Assembly: GCA_013397695.1 (NCBI GenBank)
Contig: VYZI01000123.1
Span: 1,603,836 to 1,667,835, forward strand
Reading direction: 5' to 3'
From: Centropus unirufus
Taxonomy: Eukaryota; Chordata; Aves; Cuculiformes; Centropidae
DNA length: 64,000 bases
Shown: positions 50,808 through 61,860 of the stretch, in pieces
How positions within the stretch are numbered: position 1 is the stretch's first letter
Layout: the number at the start of each line of letters is the position of its first letter
The notes under the pieces: model-generated
What the model was told of the DNA's origin: nothing
The model's database searches: none
What the model saw: only the letters and a program-made list of their open reading frames with translations
Made by a program: the position numbers and the translations under genes

Positions 50808-51115
50808 TTCTTGCCCGGGGAGACACTCACCTTGCACTTGCCCACAAAGCCTTCAGAGGAGCTTTATTAATGCAATATATCTCAAGAAAAGGAGAGTACA
50901 CAAGGGTTAGGTGGGAATTAGACCGCAGAGCGTGAGCTGTTTCCAGCACCATTATAGGGGATGCAGAGAGCTTCCAGTCACTATCCCAGCAGGATAAAGT
51001 GTAGTTGGATAATTGTCCCAAAGAGGATGTAATACTCCAAATTGTTGATCCTACCATTCCCAAGCAAGTTCTTTTTTCATCAAAGAAAATTATTTGTAGG
51101 ACACTGAGAAGCAAA
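50808..51115 (-). mobile_element. Possible old solo LTR, antisense
   Basis: On the minus strand this GC-richer segment ends with an AATAAAGCTCC polyadenylation-type signal (plus positions about 50862-50874), followed by about 55 bases of GC-richer text. That layout resembles the U3-R-U5 arrangement of a retroviral long terminal repeat. The plus-strand left edge could begin TG at 50808 and the right edge could end CA near 51101, but I found no convincing target-site duplication, and no internal gag or pol sequence is adjacent. The 95-codon minus frame across it (50827-51114) is best seen as a by-product. It could equally be another decayed retroelement or unique sequence. Confidence 0.3.
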
Positions 51116-51599
51116 AAGTGTTCTTCATATTTAAATATTTAAATTTTGAGCTGGTAGTTTCATTGAGATTTTACATCTAAGCACAGATATTTCAGCTATT
51201 TAAAATTAGGTACTAGTGAAATTTGACTATGCTTTATAAGAAAATCTGCATTTTATTAGCACAATAAATAGGATGACTTGAGGCCCAAACAATTGAGTGC
51301 TAGAGATGTCTACTATGCTTACAAATCACATTGTATTGACAAAGTAATTATTTGCATGTTTAACTCATGAATTGCAATGGTTTCAATAACCATCTCATTT
51401 AAGTCCGTGAACTTGAAGAAGCATCAGCAACAATTGCTATTTTCATGTAGTCTCCTATTCTATAATGTTAACTTACCACAAAACCAAAATGAGAACAAAT
51501 ATAGTAAGAGGCGTTTATATAATTCACGTACATTACGTATTACGTACTGCATAGTGGGACTACTGCAATATAAAGATGAGGTAAACATTAAGCACCAGG
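51116..51599. other. AT-rich spacer with small CpG-bearing ACGT cluster
   Basis: Three ACGT cores (two of them TACGTA) are packed within 51525-51546, unusual in CpG-poor DNA. The rest is ordinary AT-rich sequence. The left part of the 148-codon frame 51377-51823 lies here; it has no recognisable domain. Confidence 0.5.
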
Positions 51600-51930
51600 C
51601 TACTGTCAAAACCCTGGGGGCACCTTTAAGCTTTATTGTTCCAGTAGTTGGCCCAGGAGCACACTTCAGCCCACTCCAGGGCTGTCGGTTTCTGCCCTGG
51701 TGTTGCTGTAGGATACTGGTCTCCAGCCCTATCTATGACTTTGTCTGTTTTGCTCCCGCCTCAGCTGCCCTAATGGTCCCTGGTTTGTCACTTGCCTTGT
51801 CTGGAGCTGTCAATGAACGCTGATACCAGTAACTGGCTTTGTACATCATGGCCAACTCCAGAGGGACTGGTTCACCTTTGGCTCCGAGCTCCACACCCCT
51901 CGCAAAAGAGCCCTGCCTACTCTAATTCCT
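51600..51930. repeat. GC-richer unclassified segment, possible retroelement remnant
   Basis: This segment is clearly richer in G and C than its neighbours and has fairly sharp edges, a pattern expected from an inserted element. On the minus strand AATAAAGCTTAAAGG lies at its right-hand end (plus about 51625-51640), reminiscent of the AATAAAGCT in the segment at 50.8-51.1 kb in the same orientation. I do not recognise the family. The frames that cross it (51377-51823 and 51792-52055, both plus) have cysteine- and proline-rich peptides with no known domain. Confidence 0.35.
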
Positions 51931-54900
51931 TGGTGCAGTTTCATTTCTGCACTTTCATCATTCGGGCATATATTCAAGAAACAGCTCGCATGACACTGGA
52001 TAGTTCCCAGAGTTTAGAGATATGGGAGAGAATAAATATTTGGATAGTACTATGAAACAGTAATATGAACAGTAAAATGAAATTGTAAGAAGAAATATTT
52101 TCAAAGGGGTGATATGCCTTTTTGTTTAAATTAATCCATGATGTAAACAACAAGAAATTTCAACACATGTAAGTCATTGAAAACAAGATTGGAACAGTGT
52201 CGGGTGAACTAGATTGAAGTGTCTTGCAAAGATAGTAGATGGAAAGATATGATATATCATTCATTTTAGATTTATACTGTGAATGCAAGTGTATTAGGAA
52301 CACTGTGTATTTAAAAAAACACTTGGATAGAATTTTAATCACAAAACATAAATGGGACGTTACCATCAAATTAGCAGTAAGCCTTGAAGTTAGAGACCAT
52401 TTTACATTCAGTAGCTTTCAATATTGTCATTTAAAACTGGAAATGACAAATCAGACAGTATGCTAAACATGGAAGAAGTCAGGAATGGGGGCAATAATTA
52501 TTACATAACACTGCTGGAATAAAATGCAAGCCAACATAGACACATGTACTATGTGTAATGGAGGAAGAAATAATCAAGTGTCAGATCCTTCCAGGAAGTG
52601 TAATAAACTTCATTGCAGATGCAGGTCCTTCGTGGCTCCCAGAATCAGCCCATAAATGAACACAGAGGAAAACACTGACTTGGAAACAGATGAATGGTAG
52701 GCTACAGTCCACGGCAGGAAGACCATGAGCAAAGAATACAATGCCATCAATGAAAAAAGTATGGTTGGTTTAATATTAGGAGTGCCCTGAGTAACACAAG
52801 TCACATAACTACTCCCCGCTGTTCACAGCATGTTTGGCTTTAGATGGACTTCAGTGCAGGGCATACTATTTCAAAACACAGCTACTTGAAAAAGGGTTGT
52901 TCGGAAATATCAGCACACACATTGTTTCTGCCACTTGCCCTAATATGTAACACCTTCTTCTTCCCCATGGGTGTGAGCAGAATTACACCTGAGCCTTAAA
53001 CACGCCTCTATGCACAGGTGGGTGGTAAAATTTGGAACTCAAAAAACTATATTTATGAGGGATAGGGAAGTGAACCATTCTGAAGTCAATGGAATCCCAT
53101 GATGTAGTAACAGCTGTATGGTCAAGAAGAAGCAGGAATATTTAACAGAGTCTATAATTGTACTGCACCTAGGATATCATTTTTTAAGTTTCTGTATGTT
53201 ACCTGGGTTCCCTTTACTCTTACAGGAAAATCCCTAGATAGAACACATGTATTTAGTAAAGAGTTATTGAGGGTCTAGCCGGTGCACCCGGATTTGTGCT
53301 CTATGGATCATATTACAGGGGAAGCAGATCAAGAGCAGCACAGGCTCTATCCATATGAAAACTACCATATGAGTTCTTCACATGAGAACGACATGTAGCT
53401 CTGCTGTTGATATCTCTGGGGAGTTTTAATTTTCCTTTAATTACTTCATTTACTCACATTGTTTGTGCAAAAATAGACAGCAGGGTTACTCAAGACTCAG
53501 GTCAGCATAGTCAGGCAATAACCATAGTTTATGTTTATATTTTAATTCTTTTGAAGGACAAAACAGAGTTAATAGAACAAATCAAGACACGGTGATGAAA
53601 CCCTCTTCACTGTCCTTTCTTCCTGCTTCCTGCATAAACACCTACATTTCACACAGAAGGATTGGAATATCTTCTGAATTTTAAAATAATCTTGATTTGT
53701 GGTTATCTTAAAAAATAGAGCAAAAGTCCTTTTTTTTATCCAAACAGTTTTGGCAGTTGTTACATATCCAAAATGTGAAATGTGAATCTACTTCTTAGAA
53801 TAGATGACACTTTTATGTAGAATTAATTCATTAATTCTCTACATAAGAATTGAATTAGCAGAGTTTCAAAAATGGATACTTAAATTTAGACTTATAAGCT
53901 GCATTCAAAAGGCTCTGAACCCTTTATTTGGTGTTTTCTGGAAACTGCCTGAAAATCCCAAGCAGAAGACAAAACCATAACAACAGAATGACCTAAGAGA
54001 TAAAGGACGCAGAGGATTTACAGTCATTTCAAGCAAGAAGGCAAACACCCTACAGAGGAAAAAAAGTCTGAGATTTTTCATTAAAATTTTATTTTTCTCC
54101 AGAATTCAGCAGATGAGTGATATCTGGCTCACATTCAATAAGCAGGTGATCTGCTTGCAGGTCTCAGAAACCCGAAGGAAAGAAAGCTGCCAAGTTTCAA
54201 CTGTTAGAAAACATCCAAGAAAAGTGGGAGGCCGAGAAAGAGTTGGCAAATTAATGAAACATTTTCTTAGAGAACACAACAACACAAAGTTTACTTCCAA
54301 TGATAAAAAACCCCATCTCTTTCCTGTAAATACAGTACTTTTAGAGAAGTTTTCCATTTAATTACTTTGTCTCTGCAGATGTGTGGAAGTTGTGTCAAGG
54401 AAGGTGGTGTGTTTGAAGTTAAACTGGAGATCAGGCAGAAGTCAAGAGATGAGAGGAGTTCTGGGACTTTGTCTCTAAAAGAGCAGGGAAACAACTGAGC
54501 ATGCAGGAAATCTTACTAAGATAGGTAACAAATGGCCAAGAGCAGGTCATATGACTTTAAGTGCTTTTCCAGAAGTACAGGAGAATTACTGATGGTTCTA
54601 TATTTAATCTATATTGAAAAGAAAATATTCGGTATTTATCACACTAGGCTCGGTGGCACAAGGGGTGGGAGAAACGTCACTGGTATAGAATAAGTACGAA
54701 AACAATATTAATGGAATCAACTGCTAGATTAAACCTCAATGAAAGGAAAAGGAGTGTTTCCAGGATAGAACTTTATCTTGAATTGAAAACAGTATGTTAA
54801 ATTCCAGCTTAGAGAATGTACTAACAGCTTGGTGGAGTTAATGCATCAAAATCATGAATATCTGTCTTCTGCAAGGGAAAAATATGTTGCCTAGATAAAA

Positions 54901-56790
54901 AATAAAGGATACTAAATATTGACAGTAAATCTTGACTTGGTGTCAAAAGATAAATATTTTTAAGATTTACAGAAACTCTTGAAATTCTAGAGATGTTTTG
55001 CTATTAAGATTTAGAAGGGTTAGTTTAACAGAACAAACAGGTATTATTTTCAAAATATGGTGACATGTATACATGAAAGTACCCATGGTAATTGCTCTTC
55101 AGGGTCACCAACTAACGAAATACTGCATACTTCCAGTTTGTTTTCCTCCTTCAAGTATTCTAAATGTATTCTAAGTATTCTAAATTCATCACAATCTATG
55201 ATATGGCCTTCTGTTTATTTCTGATAGCCTTCAAAGTAGGCACTGTCTAGTTAGTTACACATTCCTGATTGAAAAAAAAATAAAATATTATGGCTTGTTT
55301 CATTCCTTGGAGATAATTACTGTATAAGACTTGTTACTTTATTTTCAAATTCCTGAAATTTTTTTGATGGATTTGGATTTACAATCCTCCTTCGGTATTA
55401 CTGTAGAGACACAACACAGAAAGAGAATGCAATAGTCTCTAAAACAACTGTGTGGGAAACTAAGTTTTTTCACTTCTTTGATGTAGTCTCCCCTGTGGCA
55501 AATATTTGAGAGGAAGAATTAGGACCATCTGCTTTAGGACCTAAGGCAGCAGTTAGAAAGAATTTAGCCTTTTACATCCAAGAAGTCTTCTCTCTCCTGC
55601 TGCCTGGCTAGGGAGGTGTCTGTATTCAACTATCACTTTTATTGAAGGTTGCAGAGGATGCTTGATAGGAAGCATGCACACTATATCCTAGGAATGGGGA
55701 AGCAGGATTTAAACCTGCAATTGAGAAAGAGGTTGTCTTGGATGCCCATGATTCTGGATAAGTAGGTTGGATATCTTACTGCTACAGAAAAAAGTTTGAC
55801 ACTATTATCAATTCCTTCTCTTTCTTCAGCTGCATTTGAAATTTGAACTTTTATTTCAAGCAAATCCTCTCAAGAGGACTGTTGCTTCTGATACCAAAGA
55901 TAGATGGAAATGGCCAGTTTATAGCTCTGAATCAGGAACATAAACTTCAGTATAGCAGAAACTGACATTCTCTTCCGGTGCGTGTCATCAATTATTGTGT
56001 ATGTGAGTAAATACCCACTCAATATACTGGACGAACTTCTAGAAACAACTTAAATAAATTACATCTAACTAATAAGATATAATTTATAATGTTATTTATA
56101 ATGTTATAATGTTCTGGCTCCATTCTAACCAGTAAAACACACAAACTTCTAATCACCCTAGTATGGTGTTGATGTCCTTTCTGCTGTTTCTCTGGATACA
56201 AGAAGACCAGCTCACTGGTATGATCTTACAACAGCTATCATAAAGGTAGTACTGAGAACAAGACATGTGATACTCCAATAAGCTCCCGGTTAAAGACAAG
56301 AATAAAACACCTTCTTAAAATTCTTCTACAGCTTGTGTATTCCAGTTTGGACTGATGAAAGAAGCTCTTCTCGTCCCCTGTGACCTGACTGAAAGAATTG
56401 TTCCTTTTTGCTTCGACATGGGATCCGTGCGTGTTTGCCAGGTGTTGCAACCCATTGGTGGCACAGGCACCTTCAGGCTGTAGTTTCAGGGACAAGTCCC
56501 ACAGCAATGGCTGACCAAGCTACTTCAGTATCCTCCCTACTTACATTTTGCCTGATCATAAGGCTCTGTTATCACACAGTGAACTGAACCTGGTACCACT
56601 GGAAAGCAGTATTATTTGGTACTGATATCAGTTCAATCATTTCCTTGAGTTAACAGATACTACAGCCTTAAATAATTATTTTTCTGTCTTTGTTCCTGAC
56701 TAAACTAATTCTCCTGTCCTGCATTGACTGTGACTTGCAGATTCCTCTCTAGAATCTGAAGTCCTGAGAGGAGAAAGCTAATTCAGAAAG
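51931..56790. other. AT-rich unique sequence, no gene seen
   Basis: No gene is supported. A minus frame at 52610-52804 (64 codons) encodes two hydrophobic stretches and is discussed as a finding. An imperfect AT-rich hairpin lies at 53813-53846. The same 83-codon length is open on opposite strands at 54106-54361, a chance overlap. Small tandem patches: taagtattcta-type repeats near 55154-55188 and taatgttat-type repeats near 56087-56112. Confidence 0.5.
53813..53846. repeat. AT-rich imperfect hairpin
   Basis: The left text ttatgtagaattaat and the right text attaattctctacataa pair across the centre tc with a two-base bulge in the right arm, giving about 15 pairs. It is a candidate cruciform in AT-rich DNA. 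Confidence 0.75.
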
Positions 56791-56806
56791 AAAAAAAAAA
56801 AAAAAA
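56791..56806 (+). repeat. A16 homopolymer in an A-rich patch
   Basis: Sixteen A residues, then G and six more A. No retroposon body or target-site duplication is obvious. Confidence 0.9.
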
Positions 56807-59800
56807 GAAAAAATATTCTAATGAGCACCACAGCCAGAAAGACAGAGGGTGGAATTACATATAGAGGAGACGCTACACTGCCAGAGGAGAGACTGGAAAC
56901 AGTAAGGAATTGAAATGCTCTGTGGTGAGCTGCTATGTCAGCACAAGTAACGTACCTGCTCCAAGAGCCAGTGGCTCACTTGACACTGAGGCAATTGTAA
57001 CACCTCTCAGTGGCATGTCATGACAATGACAACCAAAATTGTATCTTCCTCAAAGAACCATCATATATAAGCCACATACATACTGGATAGAAGTGCCACA
57101 TGAGCAATAACATGAACTTGAAAGGCAACTTGAACATATCTTGCAAAATTTTTGCAAGAGTTTACTTATTTCCACTGACATAAAAACCTCTTGAACCTAT
57201 CATCTTCTGTCAACCAATTGCAAAGCCTCAGTTCCTAGAAATAAACATTCAGCTGGGTACAAAATAAGTCCTCAGGTGTAGGAGTTATACCCCCTTTAAG
57301 ATTTTCTCATAGTTCACATCCTACCAGGAGGAAAATGTCCCTTTTATTCTTCTGTGCCTGTGTAGTATCCTGGGGTTTTGAGTTTCATTTCATTTATACT
57401 GAGAGAGTTATTTTTCCAAGTTTGCTGAACATGCATTCTCTCCTACTGGCATTTTGGAATGTAAATGCTAACACAGCTTGCACAAAATTCACTACAAACA
57501 ATGACAAATAAACTCAGAGACCTGACTCTAAAATCTTCTTTCAATTAAATCTTTTTTTATTTCATAGTAGTACAAATTAACCTAACAAAACAAAAACAGT
57601 CAATAGACATTACCATTCACAAAGCACATATATTTAACCTTCCATCCTAATAATAGCAATAATTAAGGGATGTTGACAAGCACTCATTTGACAGTGAGAC
57701 TGAGGAGGCATGTCTTTCCTGACACAGTAGGATATAGCATTAAATTGTAACAATGCTGGCAGCCTCCCAAAGGATGGAGTCAAGGCAGGTGGTAATCCCC
57801 TTCAGCAGAAATGGAAAATAGGTGACTGCTGAAAGTTGGCTTTAAATTGCAATGCACAGTTTGCCTTAAGAATAGAGCATAATTTATCTGATATACATCA
57901 TGTAACATTCAAAGTCTTCATAAAAATGTGTGGCAATTGTTTCTCTGGGATTTTTTTTCCTACAAAGAAAGAAAGGCAGACTACAACAAGTAACATGTTA
58001 ATTAGGTTAGACAGATTCACAACACTAAATTACTAACTTTCATTTACCTGGATTCTAAACATAGAGTGCTGTAAATGGAATTTCCAGTGGAAATTATGGT
58101 AATGGAATTAAAAACCACTGTTGGCAACAATAAATCATTAGCTATCTAGTCAGAACTATTTACGCGTTCACAGAGTTTAAGCTGTGTTTGTAGCTAAAAT
58201 GGGATATCTGAGCTCAGCACCCCACAGATGGAAAAACTCCAGAAATAACTATACCTATGGCAAATGCTCCACCTTCAGGGCAAAACAGAGATGAAGTATT
58301 GTGTGACCATTAATAGCCTGTGAAAGAATTGCAAAAGGAGGGAGTTGCAGGGATTTAAGACATAGCAGTGAAAACTCCCAATTGCTTTACTGGTTCCCTT
58401 GTTTGGTTCACTGAGTGCTAGGGGGATATTGTACTTGTAGCTAATCTAAGCAAGAGTGGAGAGGACAAAACTAAGAGCTCTGATTCTGTTGATGATGGCT
58501 TTCTTGTAAGTATAGTTCATTCTAAGATGTTCCATCACCTGGCTTTGAGAAAGTGCTGTGTTAGTGACCAGGAACCCCTCCAAATTATTTTGAAATGTTC
58601 ATTGTTACTCCTTGTGGTCACTACTACAGACTCCACGTGTGTGCACATTGAGTCTACTTAGCTATGTAAGCACACTTTATTTTCCAGAGGTGCCACATAA
58701 TGACTGGATCTTATCAGATTTTATTCTTTCATTATAAAAAACTACCTAATTTGTTTAGAATTACTAGTGTCATAATCCCAAAACCACATCTGGTCATGCA
58801 AAAATCTTCACAAATCATTGCAGCACTTTATGGCAAGAAAATCTTTAAGACTTTGGAGCAGATTTTGTTAGAAAATTAATTTTGACAGATACGATTTTAT
58901 ATATGTGGAATAAAAATTTAGTTATGCAAATGATTTTACAATAAAAATACAAAACACACAAAAGATATCAGAAGTTTAAATTGTATTTGCATTGTGGTCT
59001 TTTCCTCATAAGCAATTTTATCCTAGGGTTTAGGTGAGTCAAGTGGAGCAGGGAAGAAGGTAACTTGGTATGATAAGAATTTTTGGGATGCTCTCAACTT
59101 GTAACCTATTTTATTTCCATAGCTCATACTTGCTTTATCTTGTATGCTTCCTGGAAAAGCGTGCTGCTCCTGCTTCTGCTGCTCACAGAGACCTGTTCTG
59201 CTTAAGAGCTCAAAAGATTTGGCCATTATGCTGCATTACAATCAAGCAAGCCTGCAAGGCTTCCTTGAAATGTTTCTTGGACAGCCACACTATTTTTCCT
59301 GTGCACCAGTTCATTGTTTAGGAGGTACTTAGGTATTCAGTCATTGTCTGTGCTATTTTCAGATACATACTGTTTGAAAAACAAAACAAAATGAAAAGAT
59401 GCATTGCTTTTAATGCATACATTCTGACTTCTGGGAATTAATGTTCTGCCAGTAAGTGGGTACAGCATATCCTGTTTGTCAAATTTCAATTCCCTTTCTC
59501 CCTACAGAACAATAAATCAGCCACATGTTAGCCACTTGAGCCATCTAACTGAACTTGCAGGTCCTATGCTAAGTTAATCTTTCAGAATCCAATCAGGCAG
59601 AAAATGTCTGCATATATCAGTGCTTTAAAATTTAATGAACATAATCGCCTTTGATGCGTTTGGGGACTTTGTTTATTCATTTTTCAGTAAGGCAAAAACT
59701 CATAGAGACTCCACGAAATTAAATAGAAATTATTTCAATTTTTTTCTCCTTTCAGTCTTCAGAAATGAAAGCTAGTTTCTCCTTGGAGTTTCATAAAAAT

Positions 59801-61542
59801 TATGTGTACATGATTAGTTTATTGTTATCAAATGCCATTTTCACAAACAGGTACATGAAAAAAAGGGTCTTCACTCCCAAATCCCACCTCAAAAGCTCTC
59901 AGTATAGAATAAAAAAAGCAATCCAACAACATTATTTTCAGCATTGCAGCTTCTACCCAGAAAGAAGCCTTTACTGTGTTCTAGGTAAAGCCACGTGCAT
60001 CATTTAGTAACAAGCATTGATTTCTTGTGTACATAAACATTGGTAGACTCGGTGAGTGAGGAATCCACATACTTAAGGACCAGCTTTAAGGATGGTTAAG
60101 AGAACTCATCTGTAGCACACATACTGCTAGCACGTTCAGAAATATACTGTAGTCTCAAGTCTGGCCTAGTTCACATGGATGAACAAAAGAAGCAGCCACA
60201 TTGAAGTTGATTATACTGGCACAAAACTGGTTCACTTAAGGTAAACATTAAGAACTACATTTCTCTTTTGCACTGTTAAAGTGTTGTTATGTCTGTAGCT
60301 GTTTTTTTTCTCTTTTTTTAAGATAAATTAATTTTAATTATTGCCTGGGCTATTTTAACACCGTACCAATTTGTAATTTCTTCTGTATAATGCATTCCAT
60401 TTCAAGTGACCATTTGCTTTCCAAATCAGTGTTCTTGAGCAACATAATCTCTCACATTGATAACAAGAACTTTTTCTCAATCAAGGACAGATGAATTCTA
60501 ATGCCTGTAAGAATTTGATGTGAATTATACTGATGAAATGGAAAAAAAAATCAGTGCTAAACAAAGTTTTATGTGCGTCCAGAACTTGTTATTTAATTTG
60601 CTTTTCCATAATAGGAATTATATAGTACTTTGTTGGGACTTCCCTCTCCTTTTGAACAATGCATGAGGTTATGTTATTGTAGTTACAACGTTCAATGGCA
60701 AGCAGTTCCTGAATAATATTGTGCCATTCTAACATCTCATAGAAACTTGTTGTTACCTTTTTAATAGGGCAATTTACAACTAATTTGTGAGTAAGTTTAA
60801 TGTTTGCCCGGCATCCTGAATTCCGTTTCCTCTTCTGACTCATAACATCAATGACCTGTATAAGACAAAATTGTTTGCATAGTCCATACTTTTCATGCTT
60901 GCTTTCTTTATTTCATCAGTGTTGACATGCACAGGATCTGGTAAAACCTAAATAACAGGAAAGAAAACTCTTCCTTTCTCTTCATAACAGCTGCAGGAGA
61001 CAACAGAAAACAAATACCTGAGATATATCTGGCTCGTTTTCCAGATGACCTCATTATGAAAAACAGGAAAGCCTCCGACTTCTGTGTTGGCTTTATAAAA
61101 CGTTGTTTGCCTTCACTGTCTCTGTTGGGATTTAGGGACTAATAGTATGACAGGAAGCTCAGGGGAGCAGTCTACATTGTCTGATGCTATTGTTTTTTTT
61201 CTGAGTTCACCAAGTTCATTTCCACTATACTGTTTTTCTACCAGCATGTTTGAGTTAGTTTAACTGACTGGAGCCAAGTGCCTTAAAATAATCTGAATGT
61301 AGATTTGGTGGTGGTGATTTGGTGGTGATTTTATCCTATCTTTTCCTTTTTTTTTTAAGTCCCTAGCCAGTGATCTGAGGCAAAGCTTTGGCTGAGGAGC
61401 ACTTAAAGGGAATTTAAGTGTTTTAACTCAGTTCTGATGAATAAAAGGCAATTTCTGCAAACCACAGAACACAGACAGTTCCTCTACAGCATGATCAGAG
61501 AAGAGCGAGTGCCTCACTAGCAAAGAGATGAGCTGATTTTAA
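56807..61542. other. AT-rich unique sequence, no gene seen
   Basis: No gene is supported. The minus frame 60589-60843 (84 codons, beginning with a basic MSQKRKRNSG-like stretch) looks the least random of the short frames but has no domain I recognise. A GGTGGTGATTT-type duplication lies at 61302-61331. The rest holds nothing nameable. Confidence 0.5.
61302..61331 (+). repeat. Short GATTTGGTGGTG tandem duplication
   Basis: The unit gatttggtggtg is repeated with one extra GGT triplet in the first copy. It is a small slippage product. Confidence 0.8.
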
Positions 61543-61860
61543 CTTTCCTTTTATCTTTTTCCTTTTCCCTTTTCCCTTTTCATTTTCTGTTGTTCTTTTT
61601 CCCTTTTCCTTTTCCCCTTTCCTTTTACCCATTTCCTTCCTGTTTTATTTTTTCTTTTTTTCCTTTTTTCCATTTCCTTTTTCTTATTCTCGTTTTTCCT
61701 TTATTTCCTTTTTCCTTTTTTTCTTTTTTCCCTTCCCGCACCTTCCCTTCCCACACCCCCCCTTCCATTCCCTCTTTTTTCTATTTTTTCTTTTTTTCTT
61801 TTTTCTTGTTTTCTTTTTTCTTTTTTTCTTTTTTTTCTTTTTTTCCATTTTTCTTTTCTT
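61543..61860 (+). repeat. Polypyrimidine tract, (TTTTCC)n-like, about 320 bp
   Basis: The plus strand is almost entirely T and C for about 320 bases, built from degenerate TTTTCC, TTTCCC and TTTTTTC units with rare purine interruptions. The phenylalanine/serine/proline-rich frame at 61590-61877 is only a translation of this tract and is not a gene. Such polypurine-polypyrimidine DNA can form intramolecular triplexes and stalls polymerases. The tract ends in ttcttttcttacag, which matches a 3' splice acceptor, but all three frames meet stops within about 20 bases downstream, so a coding exon is not supported. Confidence 0.95.

Noticed and set aside
51377..51823. 148-codon plus frame, the longest in the window
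   Set aside because: It crosses from AT-rich sequence into a GC-richer, possibly repeat-derived segment; no domain, no splice signals, and composition changes halfway.
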